From Anaerolineales bacterium (GTDB lineage: Bacteria; Chloroflexota; Anaerolineae; 4572-78; J111): a stretch of DNA of 64,000 nucleotides. The notes under the pieces are model-generated. The model saw only the letters and a list, made by a program, of their open reading frames with translations, was not told the DNA's origin and did not search any database. Position numbers and translations under genes: made by a program. The stretch covers positions 62,001-126,000 of the forward strand of contig JABTUK010000002.1 in assembly GCA_015075405.1 (NCBI GenBank), given 5' to 3'. This document shows positions 50,315-59,499 of the stretch, piece by piece; positions within the stretch are counted from its first letter, which is position 1, and every line of letters begins with the position of its first letter.

Positions 50315-51394
50315 ATGGCTGATAACGGACAGATTAAAGCCTTAGAAACTGTCCTGGGTAATTTAAAGAAACGTTTTGGTGAAGGCACCATTATGAAATT
50401 GGGCGAGGCTCAACACTTGCAGGTTGAGTCTATCCCCACCGGCTCGCTGGCGCTGGATATTGCCCTGGGCGTGGGCGGGGTGCCCAAGGGCCGGGTTATC
50501 GAGGTTTATGGCCCGGAAAGTTCCGGCAAAACTACTTTGTGCCAGCACATTATCGCCGAAGCGCAGAAGATGGGCGGCATTGCTGCCTTTGTGGATGTGG
50601 AACACGCGCTCGACCCGGTTTATGCCCAAAAGTGTGGGGTCAATATCAACGAGTTGTATGTATCGCAGCCCGATACCGGCGAGCAGGCCCTCGAAATTAC
50701 CGAGGCGCTGGTCCGCTCCGGCGTTTTATCGGTAGTGGTGGTCGACTCGGTGGCAGCCCTGGTGCCGCGGGCTGAAATTGAAGGCGATATGGGCGACTCG
50801 CATATGGGCCTGCAAGCCCGGCTCATGAGCCAGGCCCTGCGCAAACTGACCGGAGCGATCAAATCTACCAATACGGTGGTCATTTTTACCAACCAACTAC
50901 GCCAAAAAATCGGAGTCATGTTTGGTAACCCGGAGACCACTACGGGTGGGATGGCCCTGCGTTTCTATGCTTCGGTCCGGCTCGACATCCGCCGGATTGA
51001 AGCCGTTAAAGCTGGCGGTGATGTCATCGGCAGCCGCACCCGTGTCACCGTAAAAAAGAACAAGGTTGCGCCGCCTTTCAAAGTGGCCGAGTTTGATATT
51101 ATGTACAATCACGGTATTTCTAAGGTAGGCGATATTCTGGATATTGCCGTCGCCGAAGAAATTGTCGAAAAACGGGGCGCCTTTTTCTCGTATGGCGATA
51201 CCCGCCTGGCCCAGGGCCGCGAAAACGCCAAAACCTTTTTGACCACCCATCCTGACTTAACCTTTGAAATCGAAAACAAGATCAGAGCCAAATTTGGTCT
51301 GCCGCTGCGAGACCCGTCTACCATCAATTATGGGCCTGTGGTCACAGCAGGGAGTGGGGGAACCGAAGAGACAGTTGAACAGCTAGACGAATAA
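50315..51394 (+). CDS. recA: Recombinase A
   Basis: A 359-aa recombinase for homologous strand exchange and SOS co-protease activity. Walker [10 protein letters not shown] (residues 66-74), ...[15 protein letters not shown]1/L2 loop region with [20 protein letters not shown] and [21 protein letters not shown]-terminal acidic tail [15 protein letters not shown] lies 7 nt before ATG 50315. recX follows, as in many bacteria, but after an unusually long 523-bp spacer. Confidence 0.98.
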   Translation: MADNGQIKALETVLGNLKKRFGEGTIMKLGEAQHLQVESIPTGSLALDIALGVGGVPKGRVIEVYGPESSGKTTLCQHIIAEAQKMGGIAAFVDVEHALDPVYAQKCGVNINELYVSQPDTGEQALEITEALVRSGVLSVVVVDSVAALVPRAEIEGDMGDSHMGLQARLMSQALRKLTGAIKSTNTVVIFTNQLRQKIGVMFGNPETTTGGMALRFYASVRLDIRRIEAVKAGGDVIGSRTRVTVKKNKVAPPFKVAEFDIMYNHGISKVGDILDIAVAEEIVEKRGAFFSYGDTRLAQGRENAKTFLTTHPDLTFEIENKIRAKFGLPLRDPSTINYGPVVTAGSGGTEETVEQLDE

Positions 51395-51917
51395 AATCTG
51401 TAACGTTCAATAAGTTGTCACAGCTTTTGAAAATTTGATGATTTGAAACAAACGTTGGACTTTCAAGTTTAAAGGTTTAATGTGGGCCTAAAGCCCAGCA
51501 AAACATTGTTTATTGCAACCGGGAAATATAGTCGTTAATCATCATGCTCTCCTTAACTTGGCCTATCCAAAGGATTCCAGCAACTAAACTGCCCCCTTTG
51601 ACTACGGCTAACTCAACCGCTCAGAGTGATACGGCGCTGGCCTGCTTGGGCCGGGTAAGAGGAGCCTGGGATGGCTTTTATATTTTGCTTATGACCGTTT
51701 AGCTGACTGCAAGTCTAACATCAGGGGGCAGCGAGGCAAAAAGTTTTTTTGACTCCTCTCCTCTGGCAATGTTAGGCTATGCCGGTTAAGAATAATTAGC
51801 CCGATTATCTACCTGTTGCCGCCGAGATAAGTCACCCTTTGTTTCAATAATTAAATCGTCTGCTTTAAAAGCTGTGACGTGTTGCGCCACAGCTTTTTCT
51901 TTTGGGGGAGTTAACCC
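51395..51917 (+). ncRNA. Candidate structured RNA / attenuator between recA and recX
   Basis: No ORF. GTCACAGCTTTT at 51417-51428 is an exact 12-base complement of AAAAGCTGTGAC at 51867-51878, whose AAAGCTGTG part is also the 5' arm of the terminator at 51868-51896. The two pairings exclude each other. Several GC-rich hairpins (e.g. GGCCTGCTTGGGCC near 51637) lie between. Either a ~460-nt RNA with a closing stem or a leader with terminator/antiterminator switching. Confidence 0.4.
51868..51905 (+). terminator. Terminator just before recX
   Basis: AAAGCTGTG (51868-51876), 11-nt loop, CACAGCTTT (51888-51896), then TTCTTTT. It ends 13 nt before the recX ATG and so would separate recX from upstream transcription unless bypassed. 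Confidence 0.8.
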
Positions 51918-52547
51918 ATGGCCGGGATGATTACGGCCTTGCAAATTCAAAAACGGAATAAGGAGCGAGTCAACGTTTTTATAGACGGCCAATTTGCCCT
52001 GGCCTTAACGGCCATCGCCGCCGCGAGCCTGAGAAAAGGTCAACTTTTGAGCGATGCCGAGATTGAACGGCTCAAAGCTGATGACGAATTGGACAAGGCT
52101 TACAACAGCGCCGTGCGATACCTGGGCTACCGCCCGCGCAGCCAGGCCGAAATCGAGCGTAATCTGCGCGATAAAGGCTACGCCCCCGAAGTGACCGAGC
52201 ATGTTATCGCTCGTTTGCGGCAGGAGCAGTATCTCGACGACGAAGCTTTTGCCCAGTTTTGGCTGGAAAATCGGGAGCGCTTTCGTCCGCGCGGGCGGCA
52301 GGCGCTGCGTTACGAAATGAAACAAAAGGGGCTGGACCCCGCTGTGATCGAAAGTACCCTGGCCGATTTGGATGAAGATGAGTCGGCCTGGAGCGCGATA
52401 GAAGGCAAGTTTTATCGCTGGAAAAGTTTAGAGGAACAAGAATTTAAGCAGAAAGTGATGGCCTTTTTAAGCCGGCGCGGCTTCAATTACGAGACCGCCA
52501 GTGGAGCGGCCAACCGCGCCTGGGCCTCACTCAATGAGTCAGAATAA
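51918..52547 (+). CDS. recX: RecA regulator RecX
   Basis: A 209-aa three-helix-repeat protein that limits RecA filament growth. Core pattern: ...ALTAIAAASLRKGQLLSDAEIERL, AYNSAVRYLGYRPRSQAEIER, and ...RLRQEQYLDDEAFAQFWLENRERF.P.G..AL. GGGGGAG lies 8 nt upstream of ATG. rny follows after 27 bp, probably co-transcribed. Confidence 0.9.
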   Translation: MAGMITALQIQKRNKERVNVFIDGQFALALTAIAAASLRKGQLLSDAEIERLKADDELDKAYNSAVRYLGYRPRSQAEIERNLRDKGYAPEVTEHVIARLRQEQYLDDEAFAQFWLENRERFRPRGRQALRYEMKQKGLDPAVIESTLADLDEDESAWSAIEGKFYRWKSLEEQEFKQKVMAFLSRRGFNYETASGAANRAWASLNESE

Positions 52548-52574
52548 CCCAACGAATCAGAGGAAAGTAGCTCC

Positions 52575-54104
52575 ATGGATATCTTTGTCATCCTTATTGA
52601 CAGTATTATCAGTCTAGTCATCGGCGCGGCGGCAGGGTACTACTACTGCCGTAATCTCAGCAGCCGAAAAATGAAAGACGCCGAGGCCCAGGCCGAGGAC
52701 ATTGTCGCCAAGGCCGAAGCCAGAAGCAAGGAAATGGAAGTTCAGGCCAAAGAGCAAGCCCTGCGCTTGCGCAATGAGGCCGAAAAAGAAATTCAGCGCA
52801 GGCGGCAGGAAATAGAGCGGCAAGAGGAGCGGGTTCAAAAACGCCAGGAGAGCCTGGATGCCCGCCTGGAAAATGTTGACCGCAAAGAGCGTAACCTCAA
52901 CAAACGCCAGAGCCAGATTGACAAACGGACCAATGAACTGGAAAAACTGAATGAAGAACGCCTGGCCGAATTGGAACGGGTCTCAAGCATGACCCAGGAG
53001 GAGGCCAAGCAGGAGCTGCTCAAAGCGGTCGAAATGGAGGCCCGGCAAGATATGGCCCGCGTCATCCGCCAGGTTGAAGCGGACATCAAAGAAGAAGCCG
53101 ACCGCAAAGCGCGGAATATCATTACCCTGGCCATGCAGCGCATCGCTTCCGAACAGGTCTCCGAAACCACAGTTTCGGCGGTGCCGCTGCCCAGCGATGA
53201 TATGAAGGGCCGCATTATTGGCCGCCAGGGCCGCAACATTCGCGCCTTTGAAAACGCCACCGGGGTGGATGTGATTGTGGACGATACCCCCGAAGCCATC
53301 ATTTTGACCGGCTTCGACCCGGTGCGGCGCGAGGTGGCCCGCATTGCCATGAGCCAGCTCATCACCGATGGCCGCATCCACCCGGCCCGGATTGAAAAAT
53401 TGGTTGAAAAAGCCCGCGAACAGGTCAACAAAACAATTCAGGAAGAGGGCGAGCGCGCCGCCTACGAGGCCGGCGTCCACCGGCTCCACCCCGACATCAT
53501 CAAACTGCTGGGCCGCTTGAAATACCGGACCAGCTACGGCCAAAACCAACATTCCCATGCGGTTGAAGCATCGCGGCTGGCAGTGATTATTGCCAACGAA
53601 GTCGGGGCGGATGTAAATATTTGCCGCGAGGGCGCCCTGCTGCACGACATCGGCAAGGCGGTTGACCACGAGATTGAAGGTCCGCACGCCATTATTGGGG
53701 CGGATATTGCCAAACGCTGTGGGGTTAACCCCAAGGTCATCAACTGCATCGCTTCCCACCATCATGAAGTGGAACAGGAGTCGCTGGAAGCGGTGATTGT
53801 AGAAGTGGCCGACGCCATCTCCGGGGCCAGGCCGGGCGCGCGCCGCGAGAGCCTGGAAAATTACGTCAAGCGGCTCAAAGCGTTGGAAGACATCGCCAAC
53901 GCCTTCCCCGGCGTGGAAGAAACCTTTGCCATCCAGGCCGGGCGCGAAATCCGCATCCTGGTTCGCCCCGAAGAGGTGGACGATTACGCCGCCATCAAGA
54001 TGTCCAAAGACATCGCTCGCCAGGTGGAAGAAAGCCTGGAATACCCCGGTCAGATCAAAGTAACCGTCATCCGCGAGACGCGGGCGGTGGATTACGCTAA
54101 GTAA
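52575..54104 (+). CDS. rny: Ribonuclease Y
   Basis: A 509-aa membrane-anchored endoribonuclease that starts mRNA decay. One N-terminal membrane helix (residues ~4-24), a long coiled coil (~30-190, rich in E/K/R/Q), a KH domain (GRIIGRQGRNIRAFENATG...), then an HD phosphohydrolase domain (H and D in LLHDIGKAVDHE, later ...ASHHHEVE). GAGGAAAG lies 7 nt before ATG. Last gene of the recX-rny unit. Confidence 0.97.
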   Translation: MDIFVILIDSIISLVIGAAAGYYYCRNLSSRKMKDAEAQAEDIVAKAEARSKEMEVQAKEQALRLRNEAEKEIQRRRQEIERQEERVQKRQESLDARLENVDRKERNLNKRQSQIDKRTNELEKLNEERLAELERVSSMTQEEAKQELLKAVEMEARQDMARVIRQVEADIKEEADRKARNIITLAMQRIASEQVSETTVSAVPLPSDDMKGRIIGRQGRNIRAFENATGVDVIVDDTPEAIILTGFDPVRREVARIAMSQLITDGRIHPARIEKLVEKAREQVNKTIQEEGERAAYEAGVHRLHPDIIKLLGRLKYRTSYGQNQHSHAVEASRLAVIIANEVGADVNICREGALLHDIGKAVDHEIEGPHAIIGADIAKRCGVNPKVINCIASHHHEVEQESLEAVIVEVADAISGARPGARRESLENYVKRLKALEDIANAFPGVEETFAIQAGREIRILVRPEEVDDYAAIKMSKDIARQVEESLEYPGQIKVTVIRETRAVDYAK

Positions 54105-54147
54105 GCCAAACTATCATGTTACTGCGAGCCGCAGGCGAAGCAGTCTC

Positions 54148-54242
54148 AGTGGATCCAAATTTGAGGAGCCAGCACGCCCACGTGCGGCGGTGTTCGGCAC
54201 GCGGGCGTGCCCGCTTCGCGTCCTCGGAAAATTGGATCTACT
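54148..54242. mobile_element. MITE-like element, family 2, copy 2
   Basis: CAGTGGATCCAA...TTGGATCTACTG termini and the same core as 7700-7788, with a slightly longer right half (extra CGCTTCGCG). Flanked by AGTCT on both sides (54143-54147 and 54243-54248 area), consistent with target duplication. It interrupts a GCGAAGC-type repeat. Confidence 0.65.
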
Positions 54243-54311
54243 GAGTCTACTCCTCGTGGCGAAACTGACGCGAAGCGTGGACACCAGCCAAAATCAACAA
54301 ACTTCAGAAGA

Positions 54312-54350
54312 AGCGCCTCCGAGATAAGCTCTATCTCGGAGGCTTTTGTG
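54312..54350 (+). terminator. Terminator after rny
   Basis: GCCTCCGAGATA / TATCTCGGAGGC, 5-nt loop, followed by TTTTGTG. Perfect 12-bp stem 210 bp beyond the rny stop, after the family 2 element. Confidence 0.8.
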
Positions 54351-54396
54351 TTAAAGCTTGCTTTCTACACGGGATAAGATTATCTGTAACCAACTT

Positions 54397-55140
54397 CTAA
54401 GCAAACCGTAGCAGACCACCGATAACAATTAAACCCAAACCCGATCCGATCCATATTAAAAATCTTGGACTAACCTGACTTGTTGAGCCGGTGGGGGGAA
54501 GGTCTATCGGGGGGGCTATGCTAACAGGATCAAGGTAGGTTACCTTTTCAGTAGGCAGTTGAGAGTGCTCAATTCTAATGATTTCCTTATCGTCAGACGT
54601 GACAAAAATGAGTTGGAGTGTGTCAGTACCCTGGCGCAAAAAGTCTATTACTTGAAACCCTTGCCTTTGAGGTTCAACTACAAACACAACTGTGTTATCC
54701 AAATGTTTCAACATGATAAGACGATGATATTTAAGCCAAATCTCTTCCTGCTTTCCTAGCAGTGACACATCTGCCTGACGATGTTGGCAAAGCCCATCCT
54801 GTTTCCGGGTAATTTGCCCGGCTGCCGTCCAGAAACCCGCCCAATCAAACATCTGCCCATCTGCTACAGCACCACCGGGATATACTAAAAAATCCTCTGT
54901 CCACACGACTGAGGTTTTCACCATCTCCTCGGTATAGCGTGGATCCCCTCGAATATGCGCCGTCAATTCTGCTTCAGCCGGGCGCAGCCAGGTTTTTGAC
55001 TCAAGGCAAATATCATAGGGTACATCCTGACCCTGCTGCAAAACTACACCGGCATTTGGCTCTATTTTTTGGGCGTTAGTAATGGTTATAGATAGGAAAC
55101 CGGCAACCAAAGCCAACAAAATTGAGAAAAACTTCATCAT
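54397..55140 (-). CDS. LPPTG-tailed exported protein (candidate sortase substrate)
   Basis: 247 aa from ATG 55140 (MMKFFSILLALVAGFLS...NAQ: signal peptide). The mature region holds ...YDICLESKTWLRPAEAELTAHIRGDPRYTEEMVKTSVVWTEDF... with no recognised domain. The C-terminus is LPPTG (residue ~214), a Ser/Thr/Gln linker, a hydrophobic stretch and a final LLRFA, i.e. a plausible cell-wall sorting signal with Pro at x. It may be a substrate of the sortase at 39327. Longer start codons (TTG at 55170) have worse context. Confidence 0.6.
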   Translation of the reverse strand: MMKFFSILLALVAGFLSITITNAQKIEPNAGVVLQQGQDVPYDICLESKTWLRPAEAELTAHIRGDPRYTEEMVKTSVVWTEDFLVYPGGAVADGQMFDWAGFWTAAGQITRKQDGLCQHRQADVSLLGKQEEIWLKYHRLIMLKHLDNTVVFVVEPQRQGFQVIDFLRQGTDTLQLIFVTSDDKEIIRIEHSQLPTEKVTYLDPVSIAPPIDLPPTGSTSQVSPRFLIWIGSGLGLIVIGGLLRFA

Positions 55141-55378
55141 AAGACGGTAAAACAATGAAAAGGTTGGCAAAAGACACCTATACCCAAATACGAGTAGCTT
55201 TTAAACTGCTATCGCCTTGCAACAAGCCAATAAATAAGGGTTTAGTATTCACTTGGATTTCTTTACGTCTCCGCATCATTAGATTGGAGTTCTGGCGCAG
55301 CAAGTATTTTGGCTGCTGCACAAATTTGAGAACCCATAGATCAATGTCATTAAGTTAAGTGTCAAGCGACAATTAGAC
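55141..55378. other. Spacer between LPPTG gene and IS element
   Basis: AT-rich, no convincing ORF or structure. The AGCGACAATTA at 55365-55375 recurs on the far side of the IS element (57191-57201). Confidence 0.35.
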
Positions 55379-57175
55379 GACTCTGTTGGGCATTATTATG
55401 TTAAATAGTAACTGGCTTAAGTTTGGCAAAAGGTGAACGATAAACCGGAGATTTATCCTCACCAGCCCACCACCAGTAAACCGTCCGGGTCAGATTCATA
55501 GCCGCCGCTGTGGCTAAATGTTGTAAATGGGTTTTGGCTAACCCGAGAAAGTGAGACCGCCGCAAGCCAAAGGCACGAACCCCTTGAGAGATTGTACCTT
55601 CAATCCCGGCCCGTTTTTTGTACTTGGTCTTGAATTCACCTGTTTCTTGTCGAGCGCGAGCGGCTTGGAGTGCTTCATACTCAGGCTGAGGGCGGAAGCT
55701 AACCACGCGGACGCCCCGTTTGGACTTGGTACAATCAAGGCGGTAGGGGCAGGCTCGGCAATCAGGAGGAGCAAAGCGGGCCTGAATATAGAGATGACCA
55801 TATTTCTCGCGCCGGAACTGCCAACTTTGGCTGAGTTTACCTTGCGGACAGGTGACGACTTGAGCTTGCCAATCAATCACGAAGCAACTGATATCGCAGC
55901 CCTGACCGAGCAGGGCTTGCCAACTTCCGCCCCCTCCGGCTGAACCAATCAAGTCAATGTCGTGCTCGGTCTGGCCTTTGAGGAGGTGATCCACAGAAAC
56001 ATACCCTCGGTCAACCAGATGCTCGTCGGGACGTAAATCCTTTGCAATCAGGGCCTGGTGGATGGTTTCAGTCATCTCAACATCAGCGGTCGTGGCCGGT
56101 GTGGTTTCAACATGGGTGATGAGATTGGGTGCCTCGACGATGGCACAGGTCTCAGTCAAATGAACACTATAGCCATCCCAGTGAGTCTCCCGTTTGGTGC
56201 GATGGCGAGCATCAAGATCGTCCGGTGAGACAATCAGCAATTTGTGGGGTGGTAAGTTCTTTTGATCGCGCCACTTTAGTTGACCGTCAACGACATAATA
56301 CTGCTGAATCCAAACCTGGCGCATCACCTCAACGGCTGGAATTTCGCGCAGCCAATCCGGGGCATCTTCACTATAAATAGCGTACAGGAGGTGAGAGCCA
56401 TCTTGGCCGATTTGTTGCAGTAGGGCATCTCGTTCACTTTGTTCGGTCGGCAGCCGGCACATCTCGATCCGTCGGCTATACCGGTCAAACCAATCGGGCT
56501 GGATCTGCTTTAACAACCACGTCGGGGCCACTCGGGCCAGGTCATCCAACACCCGGCGTAAAGTCTCACCAACACATTCCAGCCGGTTCAGATGACGCAC
56601 CGCCGCTACGACGTGGGTCGAATCAGTTCGCTGCTGATGTTTGCCTTTCAACAAGTTGTGGGCTTTCAAGCGAGCCAATATCTGATCGAACAACAACGCT
56701 TCCTGCCCCCCTGCCAGTAACCGATCCCGAAAGGGACCCAGGATCGAGTAGTGAAAGCCCGGATCAGTCAGGGCCAGGCCCAGGACATACTTCCAATCAA
56801 TCCGGCTGCGGACGGCTTCAGCCGCTTGGCGGTCGGTCAGGTCTTCCATAAATTGCATAATCGTGACCATGGCCAACAAGGCTGGGGACTCACCTGTTTG
56901 GCCCCGCCAATCGAATAGTGAGGCAAAGTCGGCATCATTGAACAAGGGACCCAATTTCTCCCGTATGGTCAGATAGATGTTGCCCTTGGGAAAGGCAGCT
57001 TGGGCCACCCGAATGGTCTCTTCAGGAATTTCAAAGGTATGAGGCTGATACAATGACATTTTTGGCTCCTTCGATTTTTATGGCTCAATCATCAACTCTC
57101 ATTATCTCTTTCGTGCCAAATTTGTCATCTCAGAGTTGCCTACCATTACTTAACATAATAATGCCCAACAGAGTC
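55379..57175. mobile_element. IS1182-family insertion sequence
   Basis: Terminal inverted repeats start GACTCTGTTGGGC and share ~26 bp with the right end (57150-57175), bounding ~1.8 kb with one transposase on the minus strand. An 11-bp direct repeat AGCGACAATTA lies just outside both ends (55365-55375 and 57191-57201), though not immediately adjacent to them. Confidence 0.75.
55401..57059 (-). CDS. IS1182-type transposase
   Basis: A 552-aa DDE transposase. The N-terminal DUF772-like part has ...LFDWRGQTGESPALLAMVTIMQFMEDLTDRQA; the first Asp lies in RTDSTHVVAAVR; the second Asp in LVDRGYVSVDHL; a Cys cluster ...CRACPYRLDC; and Glu in RAGIEGTISQGVRAFGLRRSHFLGLAKTHLQH, the IS1182 C-terminal signature. 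It appears intact, so the element could be active. Confidence 0.9.
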   Translation of the reverse strand: MSLYQPHTFEIPEETIRVAQAAFPKGNIYLTIREKLGPLFNDADFASLFDWRGQTGESPALLAMVTIMQFMEDLTDRQAAEAVRSRIDWKYVLGLALTDPGFHYSILGPFRDRLLAGGQEALLFDQILARLKAHNLLKGKHQQRTDSTHVVAAVRHLNRLECVGETLRRVLDDLARVAPTWLLKQIQPDWFDRYSRRIEMCRLPTEQSERDALLQQIGQDGSHLLYAIYSEDAPDWLREIPAVEVMRQVWIQQYYVVDGQLKWRDQKNLPPHKLLIVSPDDLDARHRTKRETHWDGYSVHLTETCAIVEAPNLITHVETTPATTADVEMTETIHQALIAKDLRPDEHLVDRGYVSVDHLLKGQTEHDIDLIGSAGGGGSWQALLGQGCDISCFVIDWQAQVVTCPQGKLSQSWQFRREKYGHLYIQARFAPPDCRACPYRLDCTKSKRGVRVVSFRPQPEYEALQAARARQETGEFKTKYKKRAGIEGTISQGVRAFGLRRSHFLGLAKTHLQHLATAAAMNLTRTVYWWWAGEDKSPVYRSPFAKLKPVTI

Positions 57176-57356
57176 TTAGAAATACTCAGTAGCGACAATT
57201 AAAAATGCCCATGGTTTTATGTTGCCTCACGAAAAAATCTTACCTTGATTTCACTGCCTGATTCGTGATTTAATCGCGGTTAATTTAACAAATCGGGATA
57301 ACCGGGGCCATTTTTAAGCTTGTCCTGTCAAAAACGTTCAGGGAAGGATAAGTAAA
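57176..57356. other. Spacer between the two IS genes
   Basis: No ORF. Contains the 11-bp AGCGACAATTA at 57191-57201. No clear terminal repeat of the second element was found, so its left boundary is not defined. GGGAAGGATAAG precedes the next ATG. Confidence 0.35.
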
Positions 57357-58499
57357 ATGGCCAATCATCAACTCTATCTGGAAATGAAGACATTGCTCCA
57401 ACAGGCTTATCAAGGGCAAAATCAACAGGTGGCGGACCATTTACTCAAGACACTGGCGATGATGGTAACCGGCGTCATTCTCGGTCCCCACGTCCAACTT
57501 TACGCGATGGCGATGTGTGTGCCCCTGCCGATCAAATTAGCCAGTATCGTGCGTCGTTTCAGTGAGTTTGTAGCTGATAGTCGGGTTGATGCCCAGACCC
57601 TCTTTGCTCCTTTTGTCTATGCTATGCAAGCGACGTTGAGTGCTGAAACGGTCTATTTGATTATCGACTGCACTAAAGTGGGCCCGCAATGTCGGGTGCT
57701 GGTCATTGCGCTGGTCTATCACGGGACGGTCTTACCGATTATCTGGCAAACCCTTCAAGGCAAAAAAGGGCATGTCAAAGGCGAATTTCAAAAAAGCTTA
57801 TTGGAAAAGGTGCATCCCTACTTTAATGATTACCGCCAGGTGATTGTCTTGGGTGATGCTGAGTTTAGTAACGAAACTGTCATTGGCTGGTTATGTCACC
57901 AAGGCTGGGGTTTCATCTTTCGGTTTCAAAGCAATTATCTGGTTCAAACTGAACCGGAAGCTGCTTGGGTCTCCGCCCAAACCGCCTATGAAACGCGTCA
58001 ACCCTTGGCCGGTCAGGTCTATTCCTGGGAAAATGTGAGCTTCACCGAATTACATCAGCGCCCTAACTTAACCATGAGCATCCAGTGGGCTGAGGATGAA
58101 CCCGAACCCTTGTGTCTCATTTCGAACTTATCTCTCGATGTCCAGCCCCATCTGCTCTATAAAATGCGTTTCTGGATTGAAACTTTGTTTAGCAATTGTA
58201 AGTCGCGTGGTTTTGCCTTGAGTCGATGCCAGATGACCACGCCTGCTCACATTGACCGTTTGTTATTGGCGGTGGCCATTGCGACCTGCATTACCCTCGG
58301 TCTGGGGACCCACCTAATTGTAATCGGTCAAACCGATCAGGTTGACCGAGCCGATCGCCGTGATTTGAGCCTATTTCAATTCGGTTGGCGGTGGTTATAC
58401 CGACTTTTAGCCCTGGATCGGCTTGAGGAACTCCAAATCGTGTTCCGCTGGGATATTAAATTGCCTCCGCCTGGCTTTCACCCGCCATTTAAGGGGTAA
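57357..58499 (+). CDS. IS4-like DDE transposase
   Basis: A 380-aa transposase with an RNase H-like core. Asp in YLIIDCTKVG (~residue 103), Asp in VIVLGDAEFSN (~167), and Glu in MRFWIETLFSNCKSRGF with the E-(6)-K spacing of the IS4 superfamily. The C-terminal tail is ...PPPGFHPPFKG. It is full length in appearance, and the IS boundaries are not recognised. It is divergent from the IS1182 element, so two IS insertions are adjacent. Confidence 0.75.
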   Translation: MANHQLYLEMKTLLQQAYQGQNQQVADHLLKTLAMMVTGVILGPHVQLYAMAMCVPLPIKLASIVRRFSEFVADSRVDAQTLFAPFVYAMQATLSAETVYLIIDCTKVGPQCRVLVIALVYHGTVLPIIWQTLQGKKGHVKGEFQKSLLEKVHPYFNDYRQVIVLGDAEFSNETVIGWLCHQGWGFIFRFQSNYLVQTEPEAAWVSAQTAYETRQPLAGQVYSWENVSFTELHQRPNLTMSIQWAEDEPEPLCLISNLSLDVQPHLLYKMRFWIETLFSNCKSRGFALSRCQMTTPAHIDRLLLAVAIATCITLGLGTHLIVIGQTDQVDRADRRDLSLFQFGWRWLYRLLALDRLEELQIVFRWDIKLPPPGFHPPFKG

Positions 58500-58828
58500 T
58501 TTGGACTGAACATCTCTTAACCAAGGTATTAGTCTGTTGAGTCAACTCAACCAACGTTAATTCATGTATCAGGTAGTGAATGCTCCTTGAGAAAATTAAC
58601 CACAGATGGCACAGCTTTCACAGATTTTTTGCGGAGGCTAACGCCCTCCACTTCGCGCGCAGGCGGGTGGGTAAAACAAGCGACTATTTAAGATAACTTC
58701 TGTTCTAATAACACTGCCATGCCAACATCCAAGTATCTTTTGCCTGACCTGTTCCTCGACCAAAGTATCCTATCCCAGTATCGCCGTTCGGCTGCGCGAC
58801 ACGTCGGATCACGGCTGCTCCGGCTGTG
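58500..58828. other. Spacer between IS gene and DUF488 gene
   Basis: Holds a short hairpin GGAGGC-TAAC-GCCCTCC (58635-58652 area) and an ACCACAGATGGCACAG fragment like human-style interspersed repeats seen elsewhere in bacteria. No gene. Confidence 0.35.
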
Positions 58829-59254
58829 TTACCCCGCCTGTGCGAGGATGTGCCCGGCATCCCCGTCTGCGATCGTGGCCCCCTGCTCGGCCAGCAGGGT
58901 TCGCAGCAGGGATCTGTGGCAGTGGGACTCATCTTCGCAGTAGCAGCCCACGGCGAAGTTCGTCTGCGAGGAAAGCGCAGCCAGCAAGGTGATCAGGCGC
59001 TGTGCCTGCGGGCGTCGCATCTGGGCCAGATAGCGCCGCCTGTAAGTCACCCACCGTCGTGGCGTCAGGGGTTCGGCCAGTGCCCAGGCGCGTAAGTCTT
59101 CGCTCGGCGCCAGTTCCGGCATCCACACATCGAAGTAATCCCGCCGACCCCAGTCCTCCTTGCGCACTCCCCGCGGTGGGCGGCGAACCGTTCCCAGCCG
59201 TAGCCCTTCGTCGGGGGATCGAGGCGTCCCGAGACGAACCACACGAATTGCCAT
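58829..59254 (-). CDS. DUF488 family protein
   Basis: A 141-aa full-length DUF488 protein: ...LGTPRSPDEGLRLGTVRRPP... at the N-terminus, ...YFDVWMPELAPS, ...RRRYLAQMRRPQAQRLITLLAALS, and the Cys-rich ...VGCYCEDESHCHRSLL with a CYC...CHR motif. These small proteins are of unknown biochemistry, some linked to DNA metabolism. GC-rich compared with flanking IS DNA. Confidence 0.85.
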   Translation of the reverse strand: MAIRVVRLGTPRSPDEGLRLGTVRRPPRGVRKEDWGRRDYFDVWMPELAPSEDLRAWALAEPLTPRRWVTYRRRYLAQMRRPQAQRLITLLAALSSQTNFAVGCYCEDESHCHRSLLRTLLAEQGATIADGDAGHILAQAG

Positions 59255-59367
59255 GCTTTTGGTGTACTCCTGTCTGCCACCAACTACAAGCAGCCGAACA
59301 ACAAATTATACTCAAACAACTCACGCCAAAATGTAGAGGCACAGAGGTTTTATAGTTTTCTCCTCTG

Positions 59368-59499
59368 TTACCCCCGCAAAAAAAACCACCAAAGTGCTGC
59401 CACCGCCGAGGTCAGGACACAGGCGAGCGCTGCTACCATTAACCCGCAGGCAATGGGGGTGTAACCTAACTCAAACTGCCGTTCGTCAACGCTGAGCAT
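59368..59499 (-). CDS. 43-aa single-helix membrane peptide
   Basis: ATG 59499 to stop 59368. Polar start (MLSVDERQFELGYTP), then one hydrophobic helix (…ACGLMVAALACVLTSAVAALWWFFLRG). AGGAGA lies ~12 nt upstream. It overlaps the end of the Cys/His-rich gene upstream by 14 bp, so translation is probably coupled. Family unknown. Confidence 0.55.
   Translation of the reverse strand: MLSVDERQFELGYTPIACGLMVAALACVLTSAVAALWWFFLRG

Noticed and set aside
58705..58932. Short minus-strand ORF before the DUF488 gene
   Set aside because: It overlaps the end of DUF488 in another frame, has a Cys/Pro-rich composition without a family and no ribosome-binding site.
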